From an uncultured Pelagibacteraceae bacterium (GTDB taxonomy: Bacteria > Pseudomonadota > Alphaproteobacteria > Pelagibacterales > Pelagibacteraceae), in NCBI GenBank assembly GCA_902623215.1, contig CACNSS010000008.1:1-51547 (forward strand): 51,547 bases of DNA, in the 5' to 3' direction. Below the pieces are notes generated by a model. It did no database searches. It saw only the letters and a program-made list of their open reading frames with translations, and was not told the origin of the DNA. Shown piece by piece: positions 21,233 through 29,916 of this stretch. Numbering within the stretch: position 1 is the stretch's first letter; each line of letters starts with the position of its first letter. A program made the position numbers and the translations under genes.

Positions 21233-21373
21233 ATGAACATCTTTGTTATTTGGTTAGTATTGGTTATTGCATGGAACTTTGGTTATCCTGGTGCTAGTCC
21301 TCATGCAGATGTTTTGGTAGCTGTGATTTTAGCTTTTTTTAATATTTTTTTAAAAAAATATTTAAAATTATAA
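21233..21373 (+). CDS. 46-aa membrane protein, unknown
   Basis: Starts MNIFVIWLVLVIAWNFGYPG; two hydrophobic stretches (residues 2-16 and 27-40) flank a short Gly/Pro/His turn (GYPGASPHAD), then a basic end (KKYLKL). The glycine/proline turn makes a chance frame unlikely. No family recognised. It ends immediately before the stop of the convergent DUF3047 gene (adjacent bases 21373/21374). Confidence 0.65.
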   Translation: MNIFVIWLVLVIAWNFGYPGASPHADVLVAVILAFFNIFLKKYLKL

Positions 21374-22024
21374 TTAATTTTCTGAGAAATATATGTTTTG
21401 ATAATAAGCTATAGCTTTCATTTTTGAGTTATCTGTATCAGACATAATCGCTAATCCATCTAACTCATCAACATTTAGATTGTGAAATCTTTTAAAATCT
21501 TCTTTCACATTTGCTTTCACTGTAACCCATTGGTTTAAATTATTTTTCGTACTTGCCAAAACATTATCAATAGATTTTTTGGTATAAGGACTTGGCGAAT
21601 TAAAGCCAATTTCATTATTGCTTGAAAAAACATAGTTTATGGCCCTATTAGATAAAGGTGTTGCACCAGTTTTCTTAACTGCAAAAACTCTAGCAGCAAA
21701 ATCATGTCCTTTTTTGGTATTTTCTTTTATTCCAGATAGATCTTTTTCTATTTTCCAAGTGATATTTATGAATGGAGTTTTGTTTAGGTCAATTTTGACC
21801 TCTTTTCCTAATCCAGAGGCTGCATTATCAGCTACGGCTTTCAAAAAATTTCCATTTTCATTTAATCCAATTGTATAAATTGTCTTATTTTCGGCTCCTC
21901 TCACTTTTCGAACCTCCAAATTTGATATTTCATCTTTGGTAAAATTAAAAACTTTAATCTCATCCGAATAACCTGTTCCAATAGTTATAAAAATTAAAAT
22001 TGAGATTTTAGTAAAAATATTCAT
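21374..22024 (-). CDS. Exported DUF3047-family protein
   Basis: 216 aa with a signal peptide ending near GTGYSDE. The body resembles DUF3047: an ITWKIEKDLSGI strand, GHDFAARVFAVK, NRAINYVFSS, TVKANVKEDF, and the late DELDGLAIMSDTDNSK segment followed by YYQNIYFSE. These match a beta-sandwich lectin-like family found in the periplasm of many proteobacteria, with unknown function. The family call rests on remembered motif pattern. Confidence 0.75.
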   Translation of the reverse strand: MNIFTKISILIFITIGTGYSDEIKVFNFTKDEISNLEVRKVRGAENKTIYTIGLNENGNFLKAVADNAASGLGKEVKIDLNKTPFINITWKIEKDLSGIKENTKKGHDFAARVFAVKKTGATPLSNRAINYVFSSNNEIGFNSPSPYTKKSIDNVLASTKNNLNQWVTVKANVKEDFKRFHNLNVDELDGLAIMSDTDNSKMKAIAYYQNIYFSEN

Positions 22025-22112
22025 TTAAAAATTTTTTTAAAAAAATGGTTAATACATTATTTTGACAAAATTTAAACATTCAAAAATCACCTTTAACCAA
22101 TATGTATAAATT

Positions 22113-22250
22113 ATGAAGACAATTTCAATTTTTATACTGTTAATTTACTGGTCAATTATGATCTTTGCACCAGTGATGTCAAAAGATGTGAAAATAAGCC
22201 GAGCTAAAGCAGCTAATACTAAAATAGTTGAAGAAAAACCAAAAAGTTAA
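22113..22250 (+). CDS. 45-aa exported or anchored peptide, unknown
   Basis: Begins MKTISIFILLIYWSIMIFAP, a signal-like hydrophobic segment, then a basic hydrophilic tail (KISRAKAANTKIVEEKPKS). It could be a cleaved secreted peptide or a single-pass anchor. No family recognised. Its stop overlaps the convergent dehydrogenase stop through a shared TTAA. Confidence 0.55.
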   Translation: MKTISIFILLIYWSIMIFAPVMSKDVKISRAKAANTKIVEEKPKS

Positions 22251-23002
22251 TAGGTCGAACGACCACCACTTATGTCAAAAACTGCCGCTGTTGAGAACGT
22301 ATTTTCCTCTGATGAAAGCCAGCAAACCAAGGATGTAAACTCTTCGACCTCAAGAAATCGTCCTCTAGGCACCTTAGAAAGCATTCTTTGAACATGTTCC
22401 TTAGTCATTTGATCTAAAATACGTGTTTTGGCCCCTGCAGGAGTGACAGCATTTACTGCTATATCTTTATCAGCAAGCTCTTTACCCAAAGATTTAGTTA
22501 GTCCTATAGCGCCAGCTTTGCCTGCACTATACGCACTTGCATTCGCATTGCCATCTTTTCCTGCAACAGATGTTACGTTAACAATTCTTCCATAGTTATT
22601 CTTAATCATATTAGGCACTATTGCTCTGCAACAATTAAAGGTTCCCATCAAATTAATATCTACTACTTTTTTCCACTTCTCTAGATCATATTCCCATAAT
22701 GGGGTAGTAGGACCAGTTATACCTGCGTTATTGATTAATATGTCAATCTTGGAGTTTTTTACGATTTCATTGGTACAATTTTCAACTTCTTCAAATTTTG
22801 ATACATCAATAACATTTGAAGTTAAATTTGTATTGTTAAGTTCCTTAACAGATTTTTTTAGTGTGTCTGGATCATTGTCCCAAATTATTACTTTAGCACC
22901 TGAGCTCAAAAATCTCCTAGCTATATCAAATCCAAATCCTTGAGCTCCACCTGTTATAACCGCAGTCCTATTCTCGAAATTAAATGTTATCTTATCCATC
23001 AA
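22247..23002 (-). CDS. Short-chain dehydrogenase/reductase (classical SDR)
   Basis: NAD(P)-dependent oxidoreductase of 251 aa. Cofactor motif TGGAQGFGFDIA near residue 17, NNAG motif in ILINNAGITGP, catalytic Ser in NVTSVAGKDG and the YSAGK catalytic pair (YxxxK). The Asp at the end of strand 2 (IIWDND) favours NAD over NADP. It is the last gene of the TRAP-NCS1 run and lies one base after the NCS1 permease, so it probably acts on the imported compound. The substrate is not identifiable from sequence. Confidence 0.92.
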   Translation of the reverse strand: MMDKITFNFENRTAVITGGAQGFGFDIARRFLSSGAKVIIWDNDPDTLKKSVKELNNTNLTSNVIDVSKFEEVENCTNEIVKNSKIDILINNAGITGPTTPLWEYDLEKWKKVVDINLMGTFNCCRAIVPNMIKNNYGRIVNVTSVAGKDGNANASAYSAGKAGAIGLTKSLGKELADKDIAVNAVTPAGAKTRILDQMTKEHVQRMLSKVPRGRFLEVEEFTSLVCWLSSEENTFSTAAVFDISGGRSTY

Positions 23003-23003
23003 G

Positions 23004-24461
23004 TTATTTTTTTGCCAAAAAATAATAGGTTATAGAGGAAATTAATGCACCAATGATCCATGCATAAGATTGTAAAAACATTAAATTGGGGTTCCAGATT
23101 GTTGAGGCCGAGAATACAAATCCTAAAAATAAAGAATAAGTGCCTTTTATATGCCAACCGCCTGAAAAATAATACGACCCATTTTTTTCTAAAGAATAAA
23201 TATCTTTATTAATTAAATTACCCTTTTTAATTAAATAATAATCACAAATCATAATTCCAAAAATTGGTCCAAAGAAAGCTCCGATTGTGTCTATTATTGA
23301 TAAAATTCCTATTTGACTTAAAAAAGTAAGCCAAAATACTCCTATTAGAAGTCCGATTAAACCTATCACTAATCCTGAGCTCTTGAATGATAATGATGTG
23401 GGAAATAAATTAATAAGTGAATATTGTGATGGAATAAAATTAGCAATTAAATTTGTAGATGCTGACGCAATAATTATAAAAATCAAAACTAAATTAGTTA
23501 ATAATAAATTATTCAGCTTACCAATTATGTCCGTAGGATTTGTAAGTATTTTTTCAATATTTTCAGGACTTTGTTTTAAAAAAGCATCTGCACCTATGAC
23601 AATAAAAAGTGCAAAAAAAGAAAAAATTATTAAATTCAATATTAAAGTTAAATTCCCTTTTTTGAGTTGGTTTTCATTTTCAACATACCTTGAAAAGTCA
23701 CCAAAACTTAAAATAACAATCGAAAAGTAAGCAAAAAGCGTTCCTGATACAGTTATCAATGGTATAATATTATTTTTATCTACAAAATTTTCTAAACTTA
23801 AAGCTCCTAAAAATGCATTAATTGTAAATTTAACATCACTCAATAAAACTATAAAAAAGAATAACGCCATTCCAGAATAGACAAAGATTGCAGAAATATT
23901 AATAATTTTTTTATTATAATTCATCCCTATACTAAATAAAATAACCTGTAGAGCCATTGAGACTATAATTGAAATCCAATCTATGATGTTTAATCCAATG
24001 AAAAAAATAAGAAAAATTTCTTGTTGTAAAAGAGTTTTATCAATAGAAAAAATTAAAATTCTTAATAAATATCCTAGTGCCTTTGATAAAAAATATGTTT
24101 GAATTCCAAACATAAATATACCAACTATACTTCTTAAAAATCCGATATACTGAGCTCCTCTTACTCCCATTGAGGATCTCAATAAAACTACAAACGGTAA
24201 TCCGAATTTTTGAGACGGCTTACCAATTAAATTTGAAAAAAAATAAATCAATAAAGAGGCAAAAATTGTTCCAAAAAATACTACAAAAGTATTTAAGTCA
24301 TACACAACATAAAGAGATGCAATCAAAGAAAATCCAATTACGCTTTGAATGCCTACTCCCCAAAAACAAAATAAATCTTTCCAATTCCAATTTTTATTAC
24401 TTGGATTTACTGTCACCAAATCCCAATTAATTAGTGTTTTATTTGATTTTTGCTGATTCAC
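23004..24461 (-). CDS. NCS1-family permease (cytosine/purine/allantoin type)
   Basis: Secondary transporter of 485 aa with about 12 hydrophobic helices. Features of the nucleobase-cation symporter-1 family: N-terminal NPSNKNWNWKDLFCFWGVG, then IGKPSQKFGLPFVVLLRSSM with the GxxxFGLPF-type motif, RGAQYIGFLRSIVG, the SFGDFSRYVEN motif, and NLIANFIPSQYSLINLFP. The substrate (nucleobase, hydantoin, or vitamin precursor) cannot be decided. It sits 25 bases downstream of dctM in the same direction. Confidence 0.88.
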   Translation of the reverse strand: MNQQKSNKTLINWDLVTVNPSNKNWNWKDLFCFWGVGIQSVIGFSLIASLYVVYDLNTFVVFFGTIFASLLIYFFSNLIGKPSQKFGLPFVVLLRSSMGVRGAQYIGFLRSIVGIFMFGIQTYFLSKALGYLLRILIFSIDKTLLQQEIFLIFFIGLNIIDWISIIVSMALQVILFSIGMNYNKKIINISAIFVYSGMALFFFIVLLSDVKFTINAFLGALSLENFVDKNNIIPLITVSGTLFAYFSIVILSFGDFSRYVENENQLKKGNLTLILNLIIFSFFALFIVIGADAFLKQSPENIEKILTNPTDIIGKLNNLLLTNLVLIFIIIASASTNLIANFIPSQYSLINLFPTSLSFKSSGLVIGLIGLLIGVFWLTFLSQIGILSIIDTIGAFFGPIFGIMICDYYLIKKGNLINKDIYSLEKNGSYYFSGGWHIKGTYSLFLGFVFSASTIWNPNLMFLQSYAWIIGALISSITYYFLAKK

Positions 24462-24486
24462 TCAGACAATATAGAACTTTAACAAT

Positions 24487-25821
24487 CTACTGTCCATATA
24501 AGAGAGTTGGTAACCATAATGCAATTTTTGGAAATATAATAATTAAAATTAAACCAAATACTTGCAGTACCATAAACTGCATCATGCCATAATAAATATC
24601 TTTCAAGTCCCACTCAGGCACAACACCTTTTAAAAAATAAGCCGAAAGTGCAACAGGTGGTGATAACCAGGCGGTTTGTAAATTAACAGCTACTAATATT
24701 GCAAACCAAGTTAAATTAAACCCTAATGCTTCAATCAATGGCAATATAATTGGAACAATAATCATTACTATAGGCACCCATTCTAAAGGCCATCCCAATA
24801 GAAATATCATTACCATTACCATCGCTAAAATAAGATACTTATTCATTTCAAGACCTAACAAAAACTCAGTTAATAAAGTTGGAGTTCCTAATCTTGCAAA
24901 AACAGCACCAAAAAAATTTGAAGCTGCAACTAAAACCATAATCAATGCAGTTATCTCTAATGTTTTGACTAATGCTTCTTGTAATTTTGGAAGAGTCAAT
25001 TTTTTATAAGCTAATGAAAGAAGTAAAGCTCCCATTGCCCCACATCCTGCAGCTTCAGTCGGAGTGGCAAAACCAAATAAAATACTTCCTAATGCTGCAA
25101 ATACCAAAGCTGCGGGTGGCACTAAACCTAAAAAAAATTCAATCCAAACATCCTTCATACTCGCAGCTCTCATATCATCAGGTATGACTGGTCCTAATTT
25201 AGGATTAATCATGCATCTAATTGTTGTGTAACCCGCGTATAAACTTGCAAGAAGAATTCCTGGTAAAATTGCAGCAGCGAATAAATCTATTACTGGAATT
25301 TCCATTATAGGACCCATAACGACTAACATGATACTTGGTGGAATTAATATTCCCAATGTCCCCCCGGCCGTAATAGTCCCGGCTGCAAGCCTCACATCAT
25401 AACCAGATCTGTTCATAGATTTTGCAGCCATAATTCCAAGAATTGTCACTGATGCTCCAACAATCCCCGTTGCAGCTGCAAAAATTACAGAGACAAATAA
25501 AACTGCATAATATAAAGATCCCTTAACTTTTGCTAACATCATTTGGAATGCTGAAAATAATCTTTCCATTAATCCAGCTTGTTCCATCATAATTCCCATA
25601 AAGACAAAGAGTGGGACGGCTGCAAGTGTTTGCTCTGTCATGACCATAGAGAATTGGAGTGTCATTAAATAAAAAACTAATTTTCCAAATCCTAAATAAC
25701 CAAAAACAAAACCTAAAAAAATTAGTGTAAATGAAATAGGGAAACCAACAAATATTGCAAATAACATTACGCCAACAAGAATAAAACCTAAGATTGCTGG
25801 ATCTATAAACTCAGCAATCAT
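24487..25821 (-). CDS. dctM: TRAP transporter large membrane subunit (DctM)
   Basis: Ion-coupled permease subunit of a tripartite TRAP transporter (444 aa, about 12 helices). Typical DctM stretches: GFPISFTLIFLGFVFG, AAVPLFVFMGIMMEQAGL, GIVGASVTILGIMAA, GGTLGILIPPSIMLVVMGPI, FGFATPTEAAGCGAMGALLL and the LGWPLEWVPIVMIIVPI segment. Length is normal. The start overlaps dctQ by ATGA. The longer form and the SBP sequence suggest the alpha-keto acid/organic acid branch, but this is not certain. Confidence 0.95.
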   Translation of the reverse strand: MIAEFIDPAILGFILVGVMLFAIFVGFPISFTLIFLGFVFGYLGFGKLVFYLMTLQFSMVMTEQTLAAVPLFVFMGIMMEQAGLMERLFSAFQMMLAKVKGSLYYAVLFVSVIFAAATGIVGASVTILGIMAAKSMNRSGYDVRLAAGTITAGGTLGILIPPSIMLVVMGPIMEIPVIDLFAAAILPGILLASLYAGYTTIRCMINPKLGPVIPDDMRAASMKDVWIEFFLGLVPPAALVFAALGSILFGFATPTEAAGCGAMGALLLSLAYKKLTLPKLQEALVKTLEITALIMVLVAASNFFGAVFARLGTPTLLTEFLLGLEMNKYLILAMVMVMIFLLGWPLEWVPIVMIIVPIILPLIEALGFNLTWFAILVAVNLQTAWLSPPVALSAYFLKGVVPEWDLKDIYYGMMQFMVLQVFGLILIIIFPKIALWLPTLLYGQ

Positions 25822-26432
25822 TTAGTTTCTCCTGGCCACTCACCTTTTTTAGCTGCCCAATAACTTTTGAGTAACTCAGAAACTCCTTGAATAAGTAAAA
25901 ATATTATACCAATGAGTAAACAAGTTTTAATTGGCCACATATAAGGCATCCATGTAGTATCCATGCCTCTTTCTCCTCTTTGAATTGACTCTCCAACAAA
26001 CCCAATGGTCATATAAAGAAAAACAATTAAACCTGGAAAATAAAATAATAAATATAACCAAAAATCTATTAGACCTTGATTTTTAGTTTTAAAATTTCTA
26101 TACAAAAAATCTGCTCTTATATGAACTCCTCTTGAAAGAGCATAACCAGCACCCAACATAAAAAGTGCTCCATATAAAAAACGACTTATGTCATAAGCCC
26201 AAATAGTTGGTGCTAAAAATAATTTTCTCGCAAGAACTTCATAAGTCATTGCAAAAATTAGTGGCATTAATATCCAGCAAACAATATTGCCTATCCACTT
26301 ACTAAATTTATCAATTCCTGTAATGGATTTTGCCATCCATAATGGCATGTCATCAGGCATTTTTCCCGAACCACCTCGCCTTTCGGCAATCATTTCATCT
26401 GATATATCTAGTTTACCTGGTTCGTCTGCCAT
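25818..26432 (-). CDS. dctQ: TRAP transporter small membrane subunit (DctQ)
   Basis: Four-helix subunit of the TRAP transporter (204 aa). A polar N-terminal extension of about 40 residues precedes the helices. Conserved DctQ elements are YEVLARKLFLAPTIWAYD, GAGYALSRGVHIRADFLY and the final helix ending at KSYWAAKKG. It lies 67 bases downstream of dctP, with a terminator-like hairpin in between. Confidence 0.93.
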   Translation of the reverse strand: MADEPGKLDISDEMIAERRGGSGKMPDDMPLWMAKSITGIDKFSKWIGNIVCWILMPLIFAMTYEVLARKLFLAPTIWAYDISRFLYGALFMLGAGYALSRGVHIRADFLYRNFKTKNQGLIDFWLYLLFYFPGLIVFLYMTIGFVGESIQRGERGMDTTWMPYMWPIKTCLLIGIIFLLIQGVSELLKSYWAAKKGEWPGETK

Positions 26433-26450
26433 AAGTTTGAATTAAAAAAC

Positions 26451-26476
26451 TAGAGCGGACTTAAAAGTCCGCTCTA
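26451..26476 (-). terminator. Intrinsic terminator/attenuator between dctP and dctQ
   Basis: A GC-rich 10-bp perfect stem (TAGAGCGGAC / GTCCGCTCTA) with a six-base loop, followed on the minus strand by GTTTTTT. It is the clearest rho-independent terminator in the window and stands between the binding-protein gene and the membrane subunits. Partial read-through would give much more DctP than DctQM. Confidence 0.8.
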
Positions 26477-26499
26477 ATTAAATTAAGATTAATTACTGA

Positions 26500-27594
26500 T
26501 TACTTTAATGTTGCTGCGTGAGCCATTCCTAGCTTCGCATTTGACATTTGAGCACCACTCCAGAAAGGAACAGCTACATCAGCAAAATTCTTCATTGAAG
26601 TATAAACCTCATTAAAGAATTTGTTGTCTTTAGCATTCTTATTTAAAGATGCTTTTGCAGCAGCCATATATTCTGTGAAATAATCAGAAGGAGTGTCCTC
26701 TAAAATTACTCCATGTTTAGTAGTTAACTCTCTAAGAGCTTTACCATTCTCATAGATTCTGTAACTTAAAGATTTTGCTAATGAAGCATTAGCAGCAACT
26801 TCAAGAGACTTCTTCTCATGAGCGCTCATAGCGTTATAAGTTTTTCCAGTAATATAAAAGTCAGCATTTACCACTACTTGGTGTAAACCTTGTAAATAAT
26901 AATGCTTTAATACTTTTTGGAAACCAAATGTTAAGTCTGGTTTTGGACAACACCATTCAGCAGCATCGATTGTTCCTGCTTCAAGAGCTGGTAAAATATC
27001 TCCACCACCCATTGCAACAGAAGCTATACCGATATCTTTATATGTTTGTCCTGGAATTCCTGGAGGAGTTCTGAACTTATATTTTCTAAAGTCAGCCATA
27101 TCTTTAATTGGTTTTGGAAACCAACCTAAAGCTTCTGGACCAACTGGTTGAATCATAAATCCTTTTATGTCTCTTCCCATTTCTTTCCAAAGTTGATCGT
27201 ATAATTCTTTACCACCACCGTATTGGAACCATGATAAGAATGCGATATTGTCGATACCAACTCCACCACCAGCTACTGGCGAACCAAATAACATTGCAGC
27301 AGGATGATCTCCTGACCAATAGTGAGTCCATGCGAAACCACAATCAATCAGTCCTTTATCAACAGCATCAAGAGTTTCCTTAACTCCAACAACAGCGCCC
27401 GCAGGTAAAATTTCAAATTTTAACGAACCAGCTGTTAATTCAGTTACTGTATCAGTAAAGTCCTTTAACATTTTCACTTCATCAGCTTTAGTGTTTAGAA
27501 CTGTCTGACATTTTAGTGTTTTTGCAGCATTAGCATTGGATACAAATCCAAGGACTAAAACAGATGCAAATAACATTGAAATGATCTTTTTCAT
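26500..27594 (-). CDS. dctP: TRAP transporter substrate-binding protein (DctP family)
   Basis: Periplasmic receptor (364 aa) with a cleaved signal peptide (MKKIISMLFASVLVLGFVSN, cleavage after ANA). DctP hallmarks are the KYKFRTPPGIPGQTYKDIG segment with the substrate-binding Arg, and GGGDILPALEAGTIDAAEW, a pattern close to the alpha-keto acid binders. An unusual Cys pair (AEWCCPKPD) occurs where many homologues have other residues at this pocket edge. The ligand cannot be assigned. A strong Shine-Dalgarno sequence AAGAGGAAA (27599-27607) precedes the ATG, which is rare in this window and fits high expression. Confidence 0.94.
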   Translation of the reverse strand: MKKIISMLFASVLVLGFVSNANAAKTLKCQTVLNTKADEVKMLKDFTDTVTELTAGSLKFEILPAGAVVGVKETLDAVDKGLIDCGFAWTHYWSGDHPAAMLFGSPVAGGGVGIDNIAFLSWFQYGGGKELYDQLWKEMGRDIKGFMIQPVGPEALGWFPKPIKDMADFRKYKFRTPPGIPGQTYKDIGIASVAMGGGDILPALEAGTIDAAEWCCPKPDLTFGFQKVLKHYYLQGLHQVVVNADFYITGKTYNAMSAHEKKSLEVAANASLAKSLSYRIYENGKALRELTTKHGVILEDTPSDYFTEYMAAAKASLNKNAKDNKFFNEVYTSMKNFADVAVPFWSGAQMSNAKLGMAHAATLK

Positions 27595-27663
27595 TATATT
27601 TCCTCTTGTTAGTTAAATTTAACGTAATCAATTCAATCAGAAAAACAAACCTGATACAAGTGA

Positions 27664-27673
27664 CAATCGATTG
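27664..27673. promoter_or_regulatory. Possible operator palindrome between dctP and the GMC gene
   Basis: Perfect palindrome CAATCGATTG in the 133-base divergent intergenic region, with partial symmetry continuing outside (TGACAATCGATTGATA). It could bind a dimeric regulator controlling both the TRAP operon and the GMC oxidoreductase. A ten-base palindrome alone is weak evidence. Confidence 0.3.
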
Positions 27674-27727
27674 ATATGAGTGTAAAGATGATTAATTAAG
27701 TTTAGTAAAAAATTAATTCAACTAGAG

Positions 27728-29323
27728 ATGGAAAATTTTGATTTTATAATTATTGGTGCAGGGTCTGCTGGATGTGTCCTTGCAAATAGACTTTCTGAAA
27801 ATTCACAAAATAAAGTCTTATTAATTGAAGCAGGAGGTAAAGATAATTACCCTTGGATACACATTCCTGTTGGATATTTTAAAACTATGCACAATCCTTC
27901 TGTTGATTGGTGTTACAAAACGGAACCAGATGAAACAATGAATAATCGCTCCATTCGATATCCTCGAGGAAAGACATTAGGTGGAAGTTCAGCAATTAAT
28001 GGCTTGTTATATATTAGAGGTCAAAGTAGAGACTACGATATTTGGCGTCAATTAGGTAACACTGGTTGGGGTTGGGATGATGTTCTTCCATATTTTATCA
28101 AGGCAGAAAATCAAGAGCGTGGAAAAGATGATTTTCATGGAGTTGGTGGTCCTTTATCTGTGTCTGACCAAAGAATACAATTACCATTACTAAATGAATT
28201 TCAAAATGCTGCAGAAGAATTTGGTATACCTAAAACTAAAGATTTTAATACTGGTAATAATCATGGTTGCGGATATTTCCAAGTTACTGAAAAAGATGGT
28301 TTTAGATGTAGTACTGCAGTTGGATATTTAAATCCAATAAAGCATAGAACAAATTTAAAAATCGTTACCAAAGCTCATGTGAAAAAAATTAACTTTGAAA
28401 ATAAAACAACAAAAAGTGTTGAATATTGGCAAGAAAACGAGCTTAAAAAAGTTATAGTAAATAAAGAGGTTATCTTATCTTCTGGATCTATTGGTTCTCC
28501 GCAAATTTTACAAACCTCCGGAATAGGTAATTCTGATAAGCTAAAAAATTTAGGTATAGAGATGGTTCATGATCTAAAAGGAGTAGGAGAAAATCTCCAA
28601 GATCACTTAATGTTTAGACCAATTTACAAAATTCACGGGCTCAAGTCGTTGAATAAAAAAATTAATAGTTTATTCGGTAAATTAATGATTGGACTAGAAT
28701 ATGTTTTCAATAGAAGTGGACCAATGACAATGGGTGCAAGTCAAATGTGCATGTTTGCTAAAAGTGATCCCTCTTTAGAATTACCAGATCTTCAATGGCA
28801 TGTTCAACCAATGAGTATGGATACTTTAGGTGCAACAAAGAATCATGATTTTCATGCGTTTACTCCAACTGTATCAAACATTAGACCGACTAGTAGAGGT
28901 CACGTAAATATAACCAATAAAGATTCTAGAATTTATGCAAAAGTAAAACTTAATTATCTATCAACAGAACATGATCGAATGATTGCTGCAAAAGGATTAA
29001 AACTTACAAGGAAAATTGTAATGGAGTCTGAAACTTTTAAAAAATATAACCCTGAAGAATATAGACCAGGAATAAATATTAATGATGATGAAGAGCTGGT
29101 AAAAGCTGGTGCAGATTATGCTCAAACTATTTTTCATCCTGTTGGTACATGCAAAATGGGACAAGATGATATGGCTGTGGTTGATGAAACACTTAAAGTT
29201 AAAGGTTTAAATAATTTAAGAGTTATTGATGCATCTATAATGCCTAATATAACTTCTGGTAATACTAATGCACCGACAATAATGATTGCAGAAAAAGGTG
29301 CTGATATGATACTTAGGAGTTAA
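27728..29323 (+). CDS. GMC-family FAD-dependent alcohol dehydrogenase (choline-dehydrogenase-like)
   Basis: Oxidises an alcohol using FAD and passes electrons to the respiratory chain (531 aa, normal). N-terminal FAD motif IIGAGSAGCVLANRLSE, GMC signature 1 RGKTLGGSSAINGLLYIRG, signature 2 SSGSIGSPQILQTSGIG, and the catalytic region IFHPVGTCKMGQDD, then a C-terminal MPNITSGNTNAPTIMIAEKG. It resembles BetA-like enzymes, but substrate range in this family is wide, so I do not name it betA. It is divergent from the TRAP operon and may oxidise what that operon imports. It overlaps terC by one base. Confidence 0.93.
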   Translation: MENFDFIIIGAGSAGCVLANRLSENSQNKVLLIEAGGKDNYPWIHIPVGYFKTMHNPSVDWCYKTEPDETMNNRSIRYPRGKTLGGSSAINGLLYIRGQSRDYDIWRQLGNTGWGWDDVLPYFIKAENQERGKDDFHGVGGPLSVSDQRIQLPLLNEFQNAAEEFGIPKTKDFNTGNNHGCGYFQVTEKDGFRCSTAVGYLNPIKHRTNLKIVTKAHVKKINFENKTTKSVEYWQENELKKVIVNKEVILSSGSIGSPQILQTSGIGNSDKLKNLGIEMVHDLKGVGENLQDHLMFRPIYKIHGLKSLNKKINSLFGKLMIGLEYVFNRSGPMTMGASQMCMFAKSDPSLELPDLQWHVQPMSMDTLGATKNHDFHAFTPTVSNIRPTSRGHVNITNKDSRIYAKVKLNYLSTEHDRMIAAKGLKLTRKIVMESETFKKYNPEEYRPGININDDEELVKAGADYAQTIFHPVGTCKMGQDDMAVVDETLKVKGLNNLRVIDASIMPNITSGNTNAPTIMIAEKGADMILRS

Positions 29324-29916
29324 TGTTCGCTGATTTTGTTACACCAGAACAAATTACTATCTTAACGCAAATAATCTTAATAGATCTTGTGCTTGCAGGA
29401 GATAATGCAATTATTATTGGAATGGTTGCCTCAAAATTTCCTTTAGAGCAAAGAAAGAAAATTATTTTTTGGGGTATTGGTGGCGCAGTTGTTCTAAGAA
29501 TAATTTTAACATTATTGACAGCTTATTTGTTGCAGATAACTGGCTTAAGATTAATTGGAGGGTTACTTTTACTTTATATTGTTTACAAGCTTTACGTTGA
29601 TGTTGTGAAAGGTTCAAATCATGATAGTGACATTAAAGTAGATAATTCAAGTTTCTTAAAAGCAATTTGGACAATTTTGTTAGCTGATTTTACCATGAGT
29701 TTAGATAATGTTTTGGGGGTTGCTGGAGCAGCTGGAGATCATTACTACCTATTAGTTTTTGGACTAGTTTTATCAATTGTTTTAATGGCAACAGCTGCAA
29801 CATTAATATCTAATTGGATAAAAAAGTATAAATGGATAGCTTGGGCTGGCTTAATTGCGATACTTATTGTTGCTATTGAGTTGATTTACACTGATATTAA
29901 AATATTATTTTTATAA
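29323..29916 (+). CDS. TerC/YjbE-family integral membrane protein
   Basis: 197 aa with about seven helices. The paired acidic motifs of the TerC family are present: DLVLAGDNAIIIGM near the start and DFTMSLDNVLGVAGAAG in the middle. Members are implicated in metal ion (Mn) export or in metal loading of exported enzymes; the exact role here is inferred only. The ATG overlaps the end of the GMC gene and the stop overlaps the next dehydrogenase start, so it is embedded in an operon. Confidence 0.9.
   Translation: MFADFVTPEQITILTQIILIDLVLAGDNAIIIGMVASKFPLEQRKKIIFWGIGGAVVLRIILTLLTAYLLQITGLRLIGGLLLLYIVYKLYVDVVKGSNHDSDIKVDNSSFLKAIWTILLADFTMSLDNVLGVAGAAGDHYYLLVFGLVLSIVLMATAATLISNWIKKYKWIAWAGLIAILIVAIELIYTDIKILFL

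Noticed and set aside
23383..23730. 115-codon plus-strand frame inside the NCS1 permease gene
   Set aside because: Antisense to a gene with clear family motifs; composition is that of a mirrored hydrophobic gene.
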